This document shows, in pieces, positions 18,400-26,119 of a stretch of 64,000 nt of DNA. Origin of the DNA: JAGNLM01 sp964439835 (lineage in GTDB: Bacteria; Pseudomonadota; Gammaproteobacteria; JAABTG01). A program made the translations under genes and the position numbers. Each line of letters opens with the position of its first letter. The stretch's first letter is position 1. The DNA lies in the NCBI GenBank assembly GCA_964439835.1, contig CAYTPQ010000002.1, forward strand, positions 105,915-169,914. The letters run 5' to 3'. Under the pieces are notes generated by a model. That model was not told the DNA's origin, ran no database searches, and saw only the letters and a program-made list of their open reading frames with translations.

Positions 18400-19077
18400 T
18401 CAGGTTCGTCGCCGCCAGCCGAGTAGCGGTAGTACCGACGCAAGGAGGCCAAGAGCGGCGGGGGAGGGGACCGCCGCAATCCTTGCGTTATCAATGGTGA
18501 AGGCTTCCGCGATAAACACACCGCTAGGCGGGTTTACGATTCCTAATACAACTTCTGTAAAGGGGTCGCTGTCATAGATACCGAGAAATCCGTTTCCGGA
18601 TGTTAGTACTTCATTAAACCGATAGGTTTTATTATTGACGGTTAGCGTGAGGATGTCGCCGTCGCTTGGATTGTCGCCCCAGTCGGCGGCAAATCCGCCC
18701 ATCGGCAGGCCGGACGCTGCCGAGAGGGTGATGGTAGTCGTGCATTGTCCAAGACTTGACCCGTCACATATCCGGGCTTGCAGTCCGGCCTCGAAGATTG
18801 TTGCCGAGGGATTGATATCAGTGACCTTCGTATAATTCAAAGGATCATCAGCGTTCAGCGCGACTGACAGAATGCCGAGCGTAGTCTCGCCCGACTTTAG
18901 CGGGACATTGAAGAAGCTCGATTCGGAGAAGGTTTCGGTCTGGACCGCAAGCCCCTTCAGGGCGTCCCGCCAGGCCGTCTCGTTCGTGTAGACCACCGGC
19001 GCCGCAAGGCCTGCATGGCTTACTGTGGAGGCGACGATACTTAGCGCCGCAATCCAGCCGCTGAGCCCTTGGCGCAT
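18400..19077 (-). CDS. PEP-CTERM-type sorted surface protein (VPSP variant)
   Basis: A 225-residue exported protein. The ATG at 19077 follows AAGGGGGC at good spacing and gives a signal peptide (GWIAALSIVASTVSHAGLAA). The middle is a beta-rich extracellular domain with many Asp/Asn/Gly/Ser. The C-terminus is a sorting signal: VPSPAALG, a hydrophobic helix, then GWRRRT, which fits PEP-CTERM signals removed by exosortases. No exosortase gene is in the window. A sigma-54 promoter lies about 150 bases upstream. Codon use and G+C are lower than in the core. Confidence 0.8.
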   Translation of the reverse strand: MRQGLSGWIAALSIVASTVSHAGLAAPVVYTNETAWRDALKGLAVQTETFSESSFFNVPLKSGETTLGILSVALNADDPLNYTKVTDINPSATIFEAGLQARICDGSSLGQCTTTITLSAASGLPMGGFAADWGDNPSDGDILTLTVNNKTYRFNEVLTSGNGFLGIYDSDPFTEVVLGIVNPPSGVFIAEAFTIDNARIAAVPSPAALGLLASVLPLLGWRRRT

Positions 19078-19484
19078 AACGCCCCCTTGTCCGTTCGCTG
19101 TTGCCCCTTCGCCGTGGCTCGGGGGCCATTCTTGGTTTTCATGCCCGGGCGGGCGGCGGACCGCCACACGCACACCTTCCCCCAGGGAGGGTTCTGCGTC
19201 GACCCAGGCCTTGTCCGCTCAGCAAGCAAGAGCGGTACCACGTCCAAACGACCTAGGTACGTCAGGGGCTTATGGCGGGTAGTTAAGCCGTCCGCGAGGG
19301 CCGTGTAAAGGCCCGCGACAGCGGAAGCGGGGTGGGCGGTGTCCGTGATCGTGTTCGCAGAACCGGGAAGTCGCGGAAGCCCCTGTTCCGCCAGTGGTTC
19401 GGCAGAGTCGCGCCGGGCGCCGGGCGTGGTGCCGCGAGTGTCAAGGCCACCGACACGCCCGGACGGACGCGTGGGTATTCCGGC
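19078..19484. other. Intergenic region with the sigma-54 promoter of the PEP-CTERM gene
   Basis: About 400 bases upstream of the PEP-CTERM-type gene. It contains a sigma-54 -24/-12 element at 19225-19240 (minus) and a 5' leader of roughly 135 bases before the ATG. Beyond the promoter (19241-19484) I see no gene; activator sites would be expected there but none could be identified with confidence. Confidence 0.5.
19225..19240 (-). promoter_or_regulatory. Sigma-54 promoter of the PEP-CTERM-type gene
   Basis: On the minus strand the sequence reads TGGTACCGCTCTTGCT. This matches the -24/-12 consensus TGGYAC-N5-TTGCW with exact spacing. It faces the PEP-CTERM-type gene that starts at 19077. Sigma-54 promoters need an enhancer-binding activator, and one is encoded at 1427-2872. 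Confidence 0.75.
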
Positions 19485-19880
19485 TCAAGGGCCTCCCTCG
19501 GGCAGCCGCGCCAGGCAAGACGCCAGGACCGCCTCGGCGCTTGCGACGCACGCCTGCGCTTCGGTGGCGTCCTGGTCCAGATAGCCTTTGTAGTCCGCGA
19601 TGAGACGCTGATGGTAGAGCTGCTGCAGGGCTTTGCCGGTCTCGCCTGGCAGCGCACCTTGCCTGACGAAGTGCAGGGAGAGCATGGCGATGACGCCGTC
19701 GTGCGGGGCCGGGTACACGCCGACCGACGCGAGCAGCGCGCTGGCGCCGTGAAACGCGGCGTAATACGCCCGGTCGATGCTGGAGCGCACAAGGCCGCTG
19801 TCCTTCAGCAGTCGCGCGGCGGCCAGGGCCTCCTGCGCAAGGGCGACGTGCTGGCGCGCGGCGCTCAGGTTCGCGTCCAT
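19485..19880 (-). CDS. HEPN-domain toxin of a HEPN/MNT module
   Basis: A 131-residue all-helical protein with the HEPN RNase motif R-x6-H: DRAYYAAFH, Arg about 37 and His about 44. HEPN toxins cut RNA and are neutralised by a partner nucleotidyltransferase. The start (ATG 19880) overlaps the end of the upstream MNT gene by 16 bases. Both partners look intact. Confidence 0.85.
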   Translation of the reverse strand: MDANLSAARQHVALAQEALAAARLLKDSGLVRSSIDRAYYAAFHGASALLASVGVYPAPHDGVIAMLSLHFVRQGALPGETGKALQQLYHQRLIADYKGYLDQDATEAQACVASAEAVLASCLARLPEGGP

Positions 19881-20212
19881 ACCGGGTCCAGGTCGGCGGA
19901 GATCGTCCGCTCGAAGTAGCCACCGACGTCGCTGGTGAACAGCGGCACGATCTGCACCTTCACCGCATAGGCAGGACCTTCGTCCTCCATCGACACCGCT
20001 TCGGCCAGCGCGTACAGCCGCTGCTCGACCTCTCGCGAGCGGCCCATCTCGAGCCGGACGGCAATATCGAGGTCGGAGCGGGCGTTCGAGTGCCCTCGCG
20101 CGCGGCTGCCGAAGACCGCCACCGACCGCAGGGGCAGGTCCCTCAGCGCCTCCACGACCTGGGCGAGGATGGCGCGCTCGAGCGGGGAATACCGATGGGT
20201 GGGTCCAGCCAT
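19865..20212 (-). CDS. MNT-type nucleotidyltransferase antitoxin
   Basis: A 115-residue minimal nucleotidyltransferase with the signature FGSRARG (residues 34-40) and SDLDIAV (46-52), the GSx...DxD core of polymerase-beta-like enzymes. In HEPN/MNT modules this partner modifies and silences the HEPN toxin. It precedes and overlaps the HEPN gene. The 165 bases upstream, to the next gene, hold only a possible short remnant (IPPEFTRAVSILHFVQPDE in one frame). Confidence 0.85.
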   Translation of the reverse strand: MAGPTHRYSPLERAILAQVVEALRDLPLRSVAVFGSRARGHSNARSDLDIAVRLEMGRSREVEQRLYALAEAVSMEDEGPAYAVKVQIVPLFTSDVGGYFERTISADLDPVWTRT

Positions 20213-20378
20213 GCGCCGAGTGTAACGCGAGAAGACGGGGTCGGTGGGAGGGCAGGGGTCGGACCACGGAAACCCGCCGACGGAACGGCGGGCGGGGCTC
20301 GACGTCGACGTTCGGCTCGTCCGGCTGGACGAAGTGCAGGATGCTGACGGCCCGAGTGAACTCCGGCGGGATGGCCCG

Positions 20379-20780
20379 CTACGGTTCCTCCCAGTCGACG
20401 ATCCGCAGGCCAGGGACCCGGGAGAACTCACGCGTGTTGTGAGTGACCAGCGCCAGGTCATGGGCCCGGGCGGTGGCGGCGATGAGCAGATCGTTAGGGC
20501 CGATCGGCGAGCCGTCCCGGGTCAGCTCCGCGCGGATGGTGCCGCAGTGCTCCGCGCACACGTCGTCGAAGGGAAGGCTTGCGAAAGGCTCGAAGAAGCG
20601 CTCCAGAAGGGCCAGGTTCTCCTTGACGCGGGCACTGCGGCGGGCGCTGAACAGCAGCTCGGCCTTCACGACCGCGCAGAGGTAGGTTTCGACGGGGTCG
20701 TGCCGGCGCAGCGCGCTCGCCAGCGCCGGCGAGGTACCGTTCAGAAGCTTGATGCAGGCATTGGTATCCAGCAGATACAT
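20379..20780 (-). CDS. vapC: VapC-family PIN-domain toxin
   Basis: A 133-residue PIN ribonuclease. Acidic active-site residues are visible in YLLDTN (Asp 5), VVKAELLF (Glu), GPNDLLIAATA (Asp) and HNTREFSRVPGL. The start at 20780 abuts the stop of the upstream antitoxin frame (20781-20783). The toxin is intact, whereas its antitoxin gene carries a frameshift. Confidence 0.88.
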   Translation of the reverse strand: MYLLDTNACIKLLNGTSPALASALRRHDPVETYLCAVVKAELLFSARRSARVKENLALLERFFEPFASLPFDDVCAEHCGTIRAELTRDGSPIGPNDLLIAATARAHDLALVTHNTREFSRVPGLRIVDWEEP

Positions 20781-21004
20781 CTACAGGTCGTCCCTGGCCT
20801 CGGGCTCGCCCTGGGGCGGGCGTGCCAGGGGCTCCCCCTGCCAGCCCCCGATGACCGCGTCGAAGAACCCTTCCGGCCAGAATCGCCCACCTCCCGGCGG
20901 ACCACCTCGGCGAGGAAGCGCGAGAGGCTGACGCCTTCGCGTTCCGCATGCTCGCGCGCCCGGGCCGCCAGCTTGTCCGACACATATAGATGGAGTTGGG
21001 GCAT
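20781..21004 (-). pseudogene. VapB-type antitoxin gene with a frameshift
   Basis: ATG 21004 opens PQLHLYVSDKLAARAREHAE through LAEVVRREVG, a ribbon-helix-helix-like antitoxin start. The expected toxin-binding tail (RFWPEGFFDAVIGGW... EPEARDDL, stop 20781-20783) follows in another frame after about 20890. Restoring one G in a GGG run there would join the two pieces. As written, the first frame runs past the toxin start to 20741. A true mutation or a homopolymer error are both possible. Confidence 0.75.
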
Positions 21005-21149
21005 CACGGCCTCGCACATACTGCAAACGGGCTGCCGTCAGGCTAGAAGGCCGGAGAGCCCCATCAAGCACTGGCGCCGCGCTCGCTCACCCCGGGGAAG
21101 CTCCATGGGTCCTCCCGATGCTTCTTGACGGTCAACGTGAGTCGAATCA

Positions 21150-21170
21150 TTATGACCATATTGATCATAA
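21150..21170. promoter_or_regulatory. Palindromic operator upstream of a Phd-type antitoxin gene
   Basis: TTATGA and TCATAA flank a 9-base AT-rich centre, 14 bases before the antitoxin ATG at 21184. Phd/YefM antitoxins bind such palindromes over their own promoters. This is the most AT-rich spot nearby. Confidence 0.6.
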
Positions 21171-21183
21171 CGGACATGATGCC

Positions 21184-21456
21184 ATGATCACGCAGACCAA
21201 TGCCGTCACCTTCCGCCAGAATCTGGGCGAGATGCTGAACCAGGTCCAGTATCGCCACGACAGCATCGTCATCCACAAGGACGGCAAGCCCGTCGCGGCG
21301 CTGGTCGACGCCCGTCTGTTCGAGCGCATCCGACGCATGCAGGGCCGCTTCGATGCCCTGTGCCAGCGGATCGAAGCCGGTTTCTCCGCGGTGCCCGAAG
21401 CCGAAGGGCTGCAAGAGATCGACGCGGCGGTCGAGGACCTGCGCGCCGGACGCTGA
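21184..21456 (+). CDS. Phd/YefM-family antitoxin
   Basis: A 90-residue antitoxin: NAVTFRQNLGEMLNQVQYRH, then DSIVIHKDGKPVAALVDARL, the typical Phd/YefM DNA-binding fold, and a helical acidic tail that would bind the toxin. ATG 21184 gives the normal length. A PIN-domain toxin gene follows 14 bases downstream on the same strand. Confidence 0.85.
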   Translation: MITQTNAVTFRQNLGEMLNQVQYRHDSIVIHKDGKPVAALVDARLFERIRRMQGRFDALCQRIEAGFSAVPEAEGLQEIDAAVEDLRAGR

Positions 21457-21470
21457 CCAGGCACTCGCTT

Positions 21471-21902
21471 ATGCCTACCCTGCGGGTCGTGCTGGACACC
21501 AACGTCCTGCTATCCGGCATCGCCTACCCCGGCAGCATCCCCGGCCGGATCGTCGGGGCCTGGAGGCATGGGGCTCTGGAGGTGGTGCTGTCCGCCTACA
21601 TCCTGGACGAGTTGCGGCGGGTGCTGCCGCGCCTCGCCCACCGGCATGGACTGGGACCGGGCGAGGTCGAGGACCTGGTGGACATCCTCGCCATCCAGGC
21701 CGAGGTGGTCGAGCCGGCACCGTCCGACGAGGACGCCCTCGCGGACCCCGCCGACCAGCCGGTGCTAGGCACGCTGGTCGCGGCGCTCCGGGCGGCCCGG
21801 GCCGATTACCTGATTACCGGGGACAAGGCCCTGCTCGCGCTCGCGGAGCGCTATCCCATCGTCACCCCCGCGGCATTCTGGGCCGCGCACGGCGGGGTGT
21901 AG
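21471..21902 (+). CDS. PIN-domain toxin (putative TA toxin, PIN family)
   Basis: A 143-residue PIN nuclease starting PTLRVVLDTNVLLSGIAYPG, with DEDALADPADQ and YLITGDKALLAL acidic motifs. This is the larger PIN branch usually paired with Phd/YefM antitoxins. ATG 21471 was preferred to an in-frame start at 21360 inside the antitoxin gene because it gives the family's usual N-terminus. Confidence 0.87.
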   Translation: MPTLRVVLDTNVLLSGIAYPGSIPGRIVGAWRHGALEVVLSAYILDELRRVLPRLAHRHGLGPGEVEDLVDILAIQAEVVEPAPSDEDALADPADQPVLGTLVAALRAARADYLITGDKALLALAERYPIVTPAAFWAAHGGV

Positions 21903-21962
21903 GTGCCCTTCATCGGCCGCGACGCCTTCGTTCGCAACAAGCTGGCCACGGGCCGCGCTCGC

Positions 21963-22385
21963 TCATGGCGCTGAGGGTGTTGCCTGCCGCACCTCCAGTC
22001 GCAGCCCTTCGATCTTCTCGAAGTCCCGCCGGTTGGCGGTGACGACGGTGTAGTCCAGCGCAATGGCGGTGGCGGCGATGATCAGATCGTGCGCACCGAC
22101 CAGCTGGCCCTTGCGGGCGAGAGAGGCCCAGATCCGCGCGTAGATTCTGGCCGCAGCGGTATCGAAGGGGAGCACGGGAAACACCTCGAGGACCTTCTCG
22201 ACGAACGCCTGCCGCCGCAGCCGGCGGCCCTCGCTCTCGGCCCGCTCGACGCCGTGCAGCAGCTCGGCCACGGTGACCACGCTGATGCCGAACGGGTCGT
22301 CCTCGCGCCCGGCCACCAGGGCATCGACCGCCTCCTGCCGGCGCTCGAGCGCGATGATCTCGGTGGAGTCGAAGATCACTCCCAT
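21963..22385 (-). CDS. vapC: VapC-family PIN-domain toxin
   Basis: A 140-residue PIN ribonuclease: MGVIFDSTEIIAL (Asp 6), VVTVAELLHGVERA (Glu), GAHDLIIAATAIA (Asp), TANRRDFEKIEGL (Asp). Its start overlaps the upstream Phd-type antitoxin gene by 10 bases. The module points against the preceding PIN module, so their 3' ends converge. Confidence 0.9.
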   Translation of the reverse strand: MGVIFDSTEIIALERRQEAVDALVAGREDDPFGISVVTVAELLHGVERAESEGRRLRRQAFVEKVLEVFPVLPFDTAAARIYARIWASLARKGQLVGAHDLIIAATAIALDYTVVTANRRDFEKIEGLRLEVRQATPSAP

Positions 22386-22654
22386 CCGGGCGCCCGCGGC
22401 AGGAGGGGTTGCGCGGCGGCGGCCGCGAGGACGTCGTCCGTGAACGACGTGTCGTCCGGGGCAAGCCTTGGCAAGGCCTGTACCAGCGCCGGAAGCTCTC
22501 CGAGCCGCCGGGCCGGCGCGTGGCCGGCTACCGGCGCAATCGTCGCGACTGGCTGGCCACCGCGGACGACCGTGTACTGCTCCCCGCGGTAACGGACGTT
22601 GTTGATGATCTCGGAGAACCGGCGGACGGCTTCGGTCGCGCTGATGAGGCTCAT
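22376..22654 (-). CDS. Phd/VapB-type antitoxin
   Basis: A 92-residue antitoxin: MSLISATEAVRRFSEIINNV, YRGEQYTVVRGGQPVATIAP, then an acidic tail (APDDTSFTDDVLAAAAAQ). ATG 22654 gives the family's normal start; an upstream in-frame start at 22723 would add a non-matching leader. It overlaps the downstream vapC by 10 bases. The AT-rich stretch 22670-22700 (GAATAATATGATAATCATAG) probably holds promoter and operator. Confidence 0.85.
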   Translation of the reverse strand: MSLISATEAVRRFSEIINNVRYRGEQYTVVRGGQPVATIAPVAGHAPARRLGELPALVQALPRLAPDDTSFTDDVLAAAAAQPLLPRAPGWE

Positions 22655-22871
22655 GGTCGGAAGCAGTCGACGAATAATATGATAATCATAGAATACTCGG
22701 AGCCGGCGTAAGAGGGTACCCACCTCCCAACTGCCATTGTGAGGCCACGAGCTTGCCGCTCCTTCCAGCCATGCGACGAGGCCGGGGCCCCACAGGCTAC
22801 CCCCGGCTTGTATGTGAGGACCCCAAGTGCTACTTGGGTACTACACGCAGCCTCCGGTAAAGCATCTCGCC

Positions 22872-22964
22872 ATGACCGCTACCACCACCATTCGCCTTCC
22901 GCCCGCGCTTCGCGCGCGGGGCGGTTGGCCGAGGGGGACTGGGAGCCGACGGGGCGCGTGGTAG
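22872..22964 (+). pseudogene. Truncated ribbon-helix-helix antitoxin start
   Basis: MTATTTIRLPPALRAR is the normal opening of a CopG/ribbon-helix-helix antitoxin, but the frame then reads GGWPRGTGSRRGAW and stops after 30 residues. A shift or deletion in the GC-rich run near 22918 seems likely. No toxin partner follows. The rest of 22655-23016 holds no gene that I can support. Confidence 0.45.
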
Positions 22965-23016
22965 CGACGCTGCCCGTGCTATCTTGTGTACACCACAGCA
23001 CAGGGTCGAGGTTCCC

Positions 23017-23259
23017 ATGTCCACCACCATGACCGTCCGACTGGACGAAGACCTCAAGGCGCGCCTGGACCTGCTGGCCGAGGCCACCCAGCGAAGCAAG
23101 TCATTCCTCGCTGAAGAAGCGATTCGCCAATATGTGGAACTGAATGAGTGGCAGGTCCAGGAGGTCCACGCGGCGATCGCCGAGGCCGATGCGGGCGACT
23201 TCGCCGACGATGACGAGGTTCGTGCAGTCGCCGCCAGGTGGGGCGTGAATGCAGGTTAG
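23017..23259 (+). CDS. CopG-type ribbon-helix-helix antitoxin
   Basis: An 80-residue antitoxin with STTMTVRLDEDLKARLDLLA and SKSFLAEEAIRQYVELNEWQ, the usual ribbon-helix-helix plus toxin-binding tail. The ParE gene overlaps its end by 11 bases. TTGTGTACACCACA at about 22984 may be part of the promoter or operator. Confidence 0.87.
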   Translation: MSTTMTVRLDEDLKARLDLLAEATQRSKSFLAEEAIRQYVELNEWQVQEVHAAIAEADAGDFADDDEVRAVAARWGVNAG

Positions 23260-23533
23260 ATGGCTGCGCAGCGCGCTACGCAATCTCGACGAGGAGGCCA
23301 GCTTCATCGCTGCCGACGACCCCCTGGCCGCGCGCCTCGTCGTCGAGCGCATCCTCGCCGCAGTCGCTGCCCTGGCGGGTCAGCCTGCGCTTGGTCGGCC
23401 GGGACGGGTGGCGGGTACCCGGGAGCTGGTGGTGCCCCAGACCCGATACCTGGTCCCTTATCGCGTCCGGTCAGGCAGGGTCGAGGTCCTGCGAGTTTTC
23501 CACACCTCGCGCCGCCTGCCGGGGCGCTGGTGA
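23249..23533 (+). CDS. parE: ParE-family toxin
   Basis: A 94-residue RelE/ParE-superfamily toxin: QVRWLRSALRNLDEEASFIA, GQPALGRPGRVAGTRELVVP, RYLVPYRVRSGRVEVLRVFH. ParE proteins poison gyrase. The frame is intact from start to stop and overlaps the antitoxin gene, so this module may be active, unlike several neighbours. Confidence 0.88.
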   Translation: MQVRWLRSALRNLDEEASFIAADDPLAARLVVERILAAVAALAGQPALGRPGRVAGTRELVVPQTRYLVPYRVRSGRVEVLRVFHTSRRLPGRW

Positions 23534-23647
23534 GAAGCCGTTGTGCGCTCCCCAACTGCTGCTTCATGAACGGGCACGGGCTGGCACTCGCCTTCGGACT
23601 CCCAATATGCGTATTATGGCCATAAACCTGGCCAGGAGACTTCGTCC

Positions 23648-23944
23648 ATGGGCGCGACATCGATCGCCGAGGCCAAGAACCAGTTCACGCGGCTCGTCCA
23701 CCAGGCCGAGCGTGGGGAGATTGTGCATATCACGCGCCGCGGTCGGCCGGTGGCCGTGCTGCTCTCTGAAGCGGAGTACGAGCGCCTGAGTCGGCGTGGC
23801 AGCCGTGCCACTTTCTGGGACGCGATTCGGGAGATGCGCGCGGATCCCGGATTCGAGCCTATCGATCTGCAGCCCGAAGAGGTCGCGTCCTGGCGCGATC
23901 GCAGCGCAGAGGGCAATGGCAGGCGCGGGAGCGTGCACGCCTAA
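23648..23944 (+). CDS. Phd/YefM-family antitoxin
   Basis: A 98-residue antitoxin: GATSIAEAKNQFTRLVHQAE, RGEIVHITRRGRPVAVLLSE, then a helical acidic tail (FEPIDLQPEEVASWRDRS). It overlaps a piece of a PIN-domain toxin gene, of which only the C-terminal third is left. Confidence 0.85.
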   Translation: MGATSIAEAKNQFTRLVHQAERGEIVHITRRGRPVAVLLSEAEYERLSRRGSRATFWDAIREMRADPGFEPIDLQPEEVASWRDRSAEGNGRRGSVHA

Positions 23945-24086
23945 GTCGAATCGGGCGCACGCCTTCTTACGCCGACTCTCAAATCGCGGCTATCGCTGCC
24001 GTCAACGGTCTAATCCTCGTCACGCGCAACGATCAGGACTTCATCGATTTCTCCGGGGTTGTGGTCGAGAACTGGTTCAGGCCCTA
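23925..24086 (+). pseudogene. VapC/PIN-domain toxin remnant (C-terminal third only)
   Basis: In the frame ending at TAG 24084-24086 one reads SYADSQIAAIAAVNGLILVT, RNDQDFIDFSGVVVENWF, the C-terminal part of a FitB/VapC PIN toxin, including the last acidic residues. The N-terminal two thirds with the first catalytic Asp and Glu are missing, and there is no start codon in place. The upstream antitoxin remains whole. From 24087 to 24330 no gene is seen. Confidence 0.65.
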
Positions 24087-24331
24087 GACCGACACGAAGC
24101 TTTGCCTGCGCTGACTTGGTGGATGATCGGCCACGGTGTGGCTGATATTCAGCCTGCTCCGCCGCCACATCGAGACCGCGCTGAGGAATAGGGCCTCGGC
24201 CGTCGCGGATTTCCTACACGACCGTCAAAGCCTGCCGACACCACACCGCTCGCCGGTGGCGTAGCGTGCGCTCCCTGGGGTCCCCCTGACCGGCAGGCCG
24301 CATGCGCCGTCGCGGTCGCGGGGACGTCCCC

Positions 24332-24487
24332 TCAGCGACGGACGGGATGCCCATGGACGGGACCTGGTGCCGAAGACGGGGAGCAGGCGGGGCCTTGCGG
24401 GCAGCTCCCTCTGCGACGGCGGCGAGAGCCATGGACGGGACCTGGCGCCGAAGACGGGACGCCGGCGCGGCCTTGCTGCTGGTCGTG
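24332..24487. repeat. 78-base in-frame tandem duplication at the start of a prepilin-like gene
   Basis: ATGGACGGGACCTGG occurs at 24353 and again at 24431, exactly 78 bases (26 codons) apart. The surrounding sequence (CGAAGACGGG, GCGCGGCCTTGC versus GCGGGGCCTTGC) aligns along the unit. It duplicates the leader-coding part of the following gene. Confidence 0.75.
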
Positions 24488-26119
24488 GCGGTGTGTGTCG
24501 TAACGGCCACGGCCATGCTGGCCGGCAGGCTCTCGGCCGGTGGGTTCCGCCAGCTCCTGGACCGCCGGACGGCCGCCGTGCTCGCGGAGGCCCGGGCCGC
24601 CCTGATCGGGTATGCGGCCGCCGATCCGAACCGACCCGGCGAGCTGCCCTGCCCGGACTTCGACGGCGACGGTAAGGTCACGGTCGCCCAGGACTACGCC
24701 GGCAACCGTTGCCGCACGCTGCGCGGCTGGCTGCCCTGGTACACCCTGCGCCTGGACGACCTGCGGGACGGGGCAGGGGAGCGGCTCTGGTACGCCCTGA
24801 CCGAGGACTACCGGGCCGGCGGGCCGGCGCCGCTCAGCAGCGAGACGCCCGGGCGGCTCTCCCTCGACGGCCAGGCGGACGTGGTCGCGGTGGTGGTGGC
24901 GCCGGGGCCGGCGCTGGACGGGCAGGCGCGCGATGGGGGCGTCCGCGCGGACGCCGCTGTTGGCGACTACCTGGAGGGTCCGAACGCGGAGGCCGGCACG
25001 ACCCGCTTCGCCTCCTTTGCTGCCGGCTCCAACGACCGGGTGCTCGCCATCACCCGGACCGACCTGATGGCCGCGGTCGAGCAGCGGGTGCTCTCGGAGG
25101 GGGCGCGGGCCCTCGCCGCCTACGTGGCCTGGACCGACCGCGGCGAGGGGGGTGCCTGGCCCTGGGCCGTTCCGTTCGGCGCCGACCTGGCGGCCGACGC
25201 AGAGGCTCCCCTGCCGTCGCACCAGGGTCGCCTGCCAACCCATGTCCCGGGGGGTTGGTTCGCCACCGGCTTTGAGGTGAGCCCCTGGGAGATCGCCGGG
25301 GCGGATGTGCGGCTCGACCGGGGTGCGGCAAACACGGTCAGCGCCGACACGCTCACCCGCGGCGCCGGCCAGCGTGTGCCCTCGGGGCCCGGCGGCGGCC
25401 GTTGCTCATGGTCCAACCTGGCGTCGGTCGCATGCGTCGGCGAGGTCGTCGAGACCTGTCCAGCCCCGCCGCTGCCCTGCGGCCTTCCGGCCGGCGTGGC
25501 CCGGCGGGTCTGGGCCTTCGACCTGGCGTTCGCCGGGACGGCCGTGGTCCTGCCGCCCACGGCGTCCGCTCACGCCACGCGCACCGTCTCCCTGGCCGGG
25601 GGGCCGCTGTCCACCGGCAGCTCCCCCTTCCTGCGTGCAACGGACTATGACGCCGCTGGCCGGGAGGTCGGGGCGGGGGAGCTGTGGGCGGTGTCGGGGG
25701 GGACGGTAGGCATGCTCTCGGTCTCGGGGGTCCGGCTCTACCCGGCCCTGCCCGACTGGTATGCCAGGAACGGCTGGGACCGACAGCTCTACCTGGCGGT
25801 AGCGGAGGCCTCCGCACCCGGCGCTGGCACTGGGGCGGGATTGGGCCGGGCGTGCCGCGCCGGGCAGGACTGCCTGGTCCTGCGCGACCGGGCCGGCGAG
25901 CGGGTGCGGGCGGACGTGCCGGCCCTGTTGATCGCCGCCGGTCCACCCCTCGAGGGCCAGGAGCGAGACCCTTCCGCCACCGGGTCCGCAGGCTGTCCCG
26001 CCGGCGGGCTCTGCGCGTACCTGGAAGCGGGGAACGCGGACGGCGACGACGCCTTCACGTTGGCCCCGCCGGGGCCGGCATTCAACGATCGGCTGCGCCT
26101 CCTGGACGCCGGCCCGTGA
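24431..26119 (+). CDS. Prepilin-like protein with PilX-type N-terminus
   Basis: A 562-residue protein. From ATG 24431 it begins MDGTWRRRRDAGAALLLVVA, a basic leader then a hydrophobic helix, as in PilX-like minor pilins (GAALLLVV). The large C-terminal part has LPCPDFDGDGK, a motif shared with the prepilin gene that follows, many Cys residues and beta-rich segments. A start at 24302 would add a second copy of the leader. It overlaps the next gene by four bases (GTGA). Confidence 0.72.
   Translation: MDGTWRRRRDAGAALLLVVAVCVVTATAMLAGRLSAGGFRQLLDRRTAAVLAEARAALIGYAAADPNRPGELPCPDFDGDGKVTVAQDYAGNRCRTLRGWLPWYTLRLDDLRDGAGERLWYALTEDYRAGGPAPLSSETPGRLSLDGQADVVAVVVAPGPALDGQARDGGVRADAAVGDYLEGPNAEAGTTRFASFAAGSNDRVLAITRTDLMAAVEQRVLSEGARALAAYVAWTDRGEGGAWPWAVPFGADLAADAEAPLPSHQGRLPTHVPGGWFATGFEVSPWEIAGADVRLDRGAANTVSADTLTRGAGQRVPSGPGGGRCSWSNLASVACVGEVVETCPAPPLPCGLPAGVARRVWAFDLAFAGTAVVLPPTASAHATRTVSLAGGPLSTGSSPFLRATDYDAAGREVGAGELWAVSGGTVGMLSVSGVRLYPALPDWYARNGWDRQLYLAVAEASAPGAGTGAGLGRACRAGQDCLVLRDRAGERVRADVPALLIAAGPPLEGQERDPSATGSAGCPAGGLCAYLEAGNADGDDAFTLAPPGPAFNDRLRLLDAGP

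Noticed and set aside
17988..18521. 177-codon minus-strand frame between the prepilin and PEP-CTERM genes
   Set aside because: It overlaps both genes in another frame and shows no recognisable domain or ribosome site.
18400..19077. Local exosortase/EPS cluster for the PEP-CTERM-type protein
   Set aside because: No exosortase, PrsT or polysaccharide gene was found in the window; sorting machinery must be elsewhere if it exists.
20213..20378. A further TA gene between the MNT and vapC genes
   Set aside because: Only a short minus-strand stretch (IPPEFTRAVSILHFVQPDE) looks protein-like; it has no start, no family and no partner.
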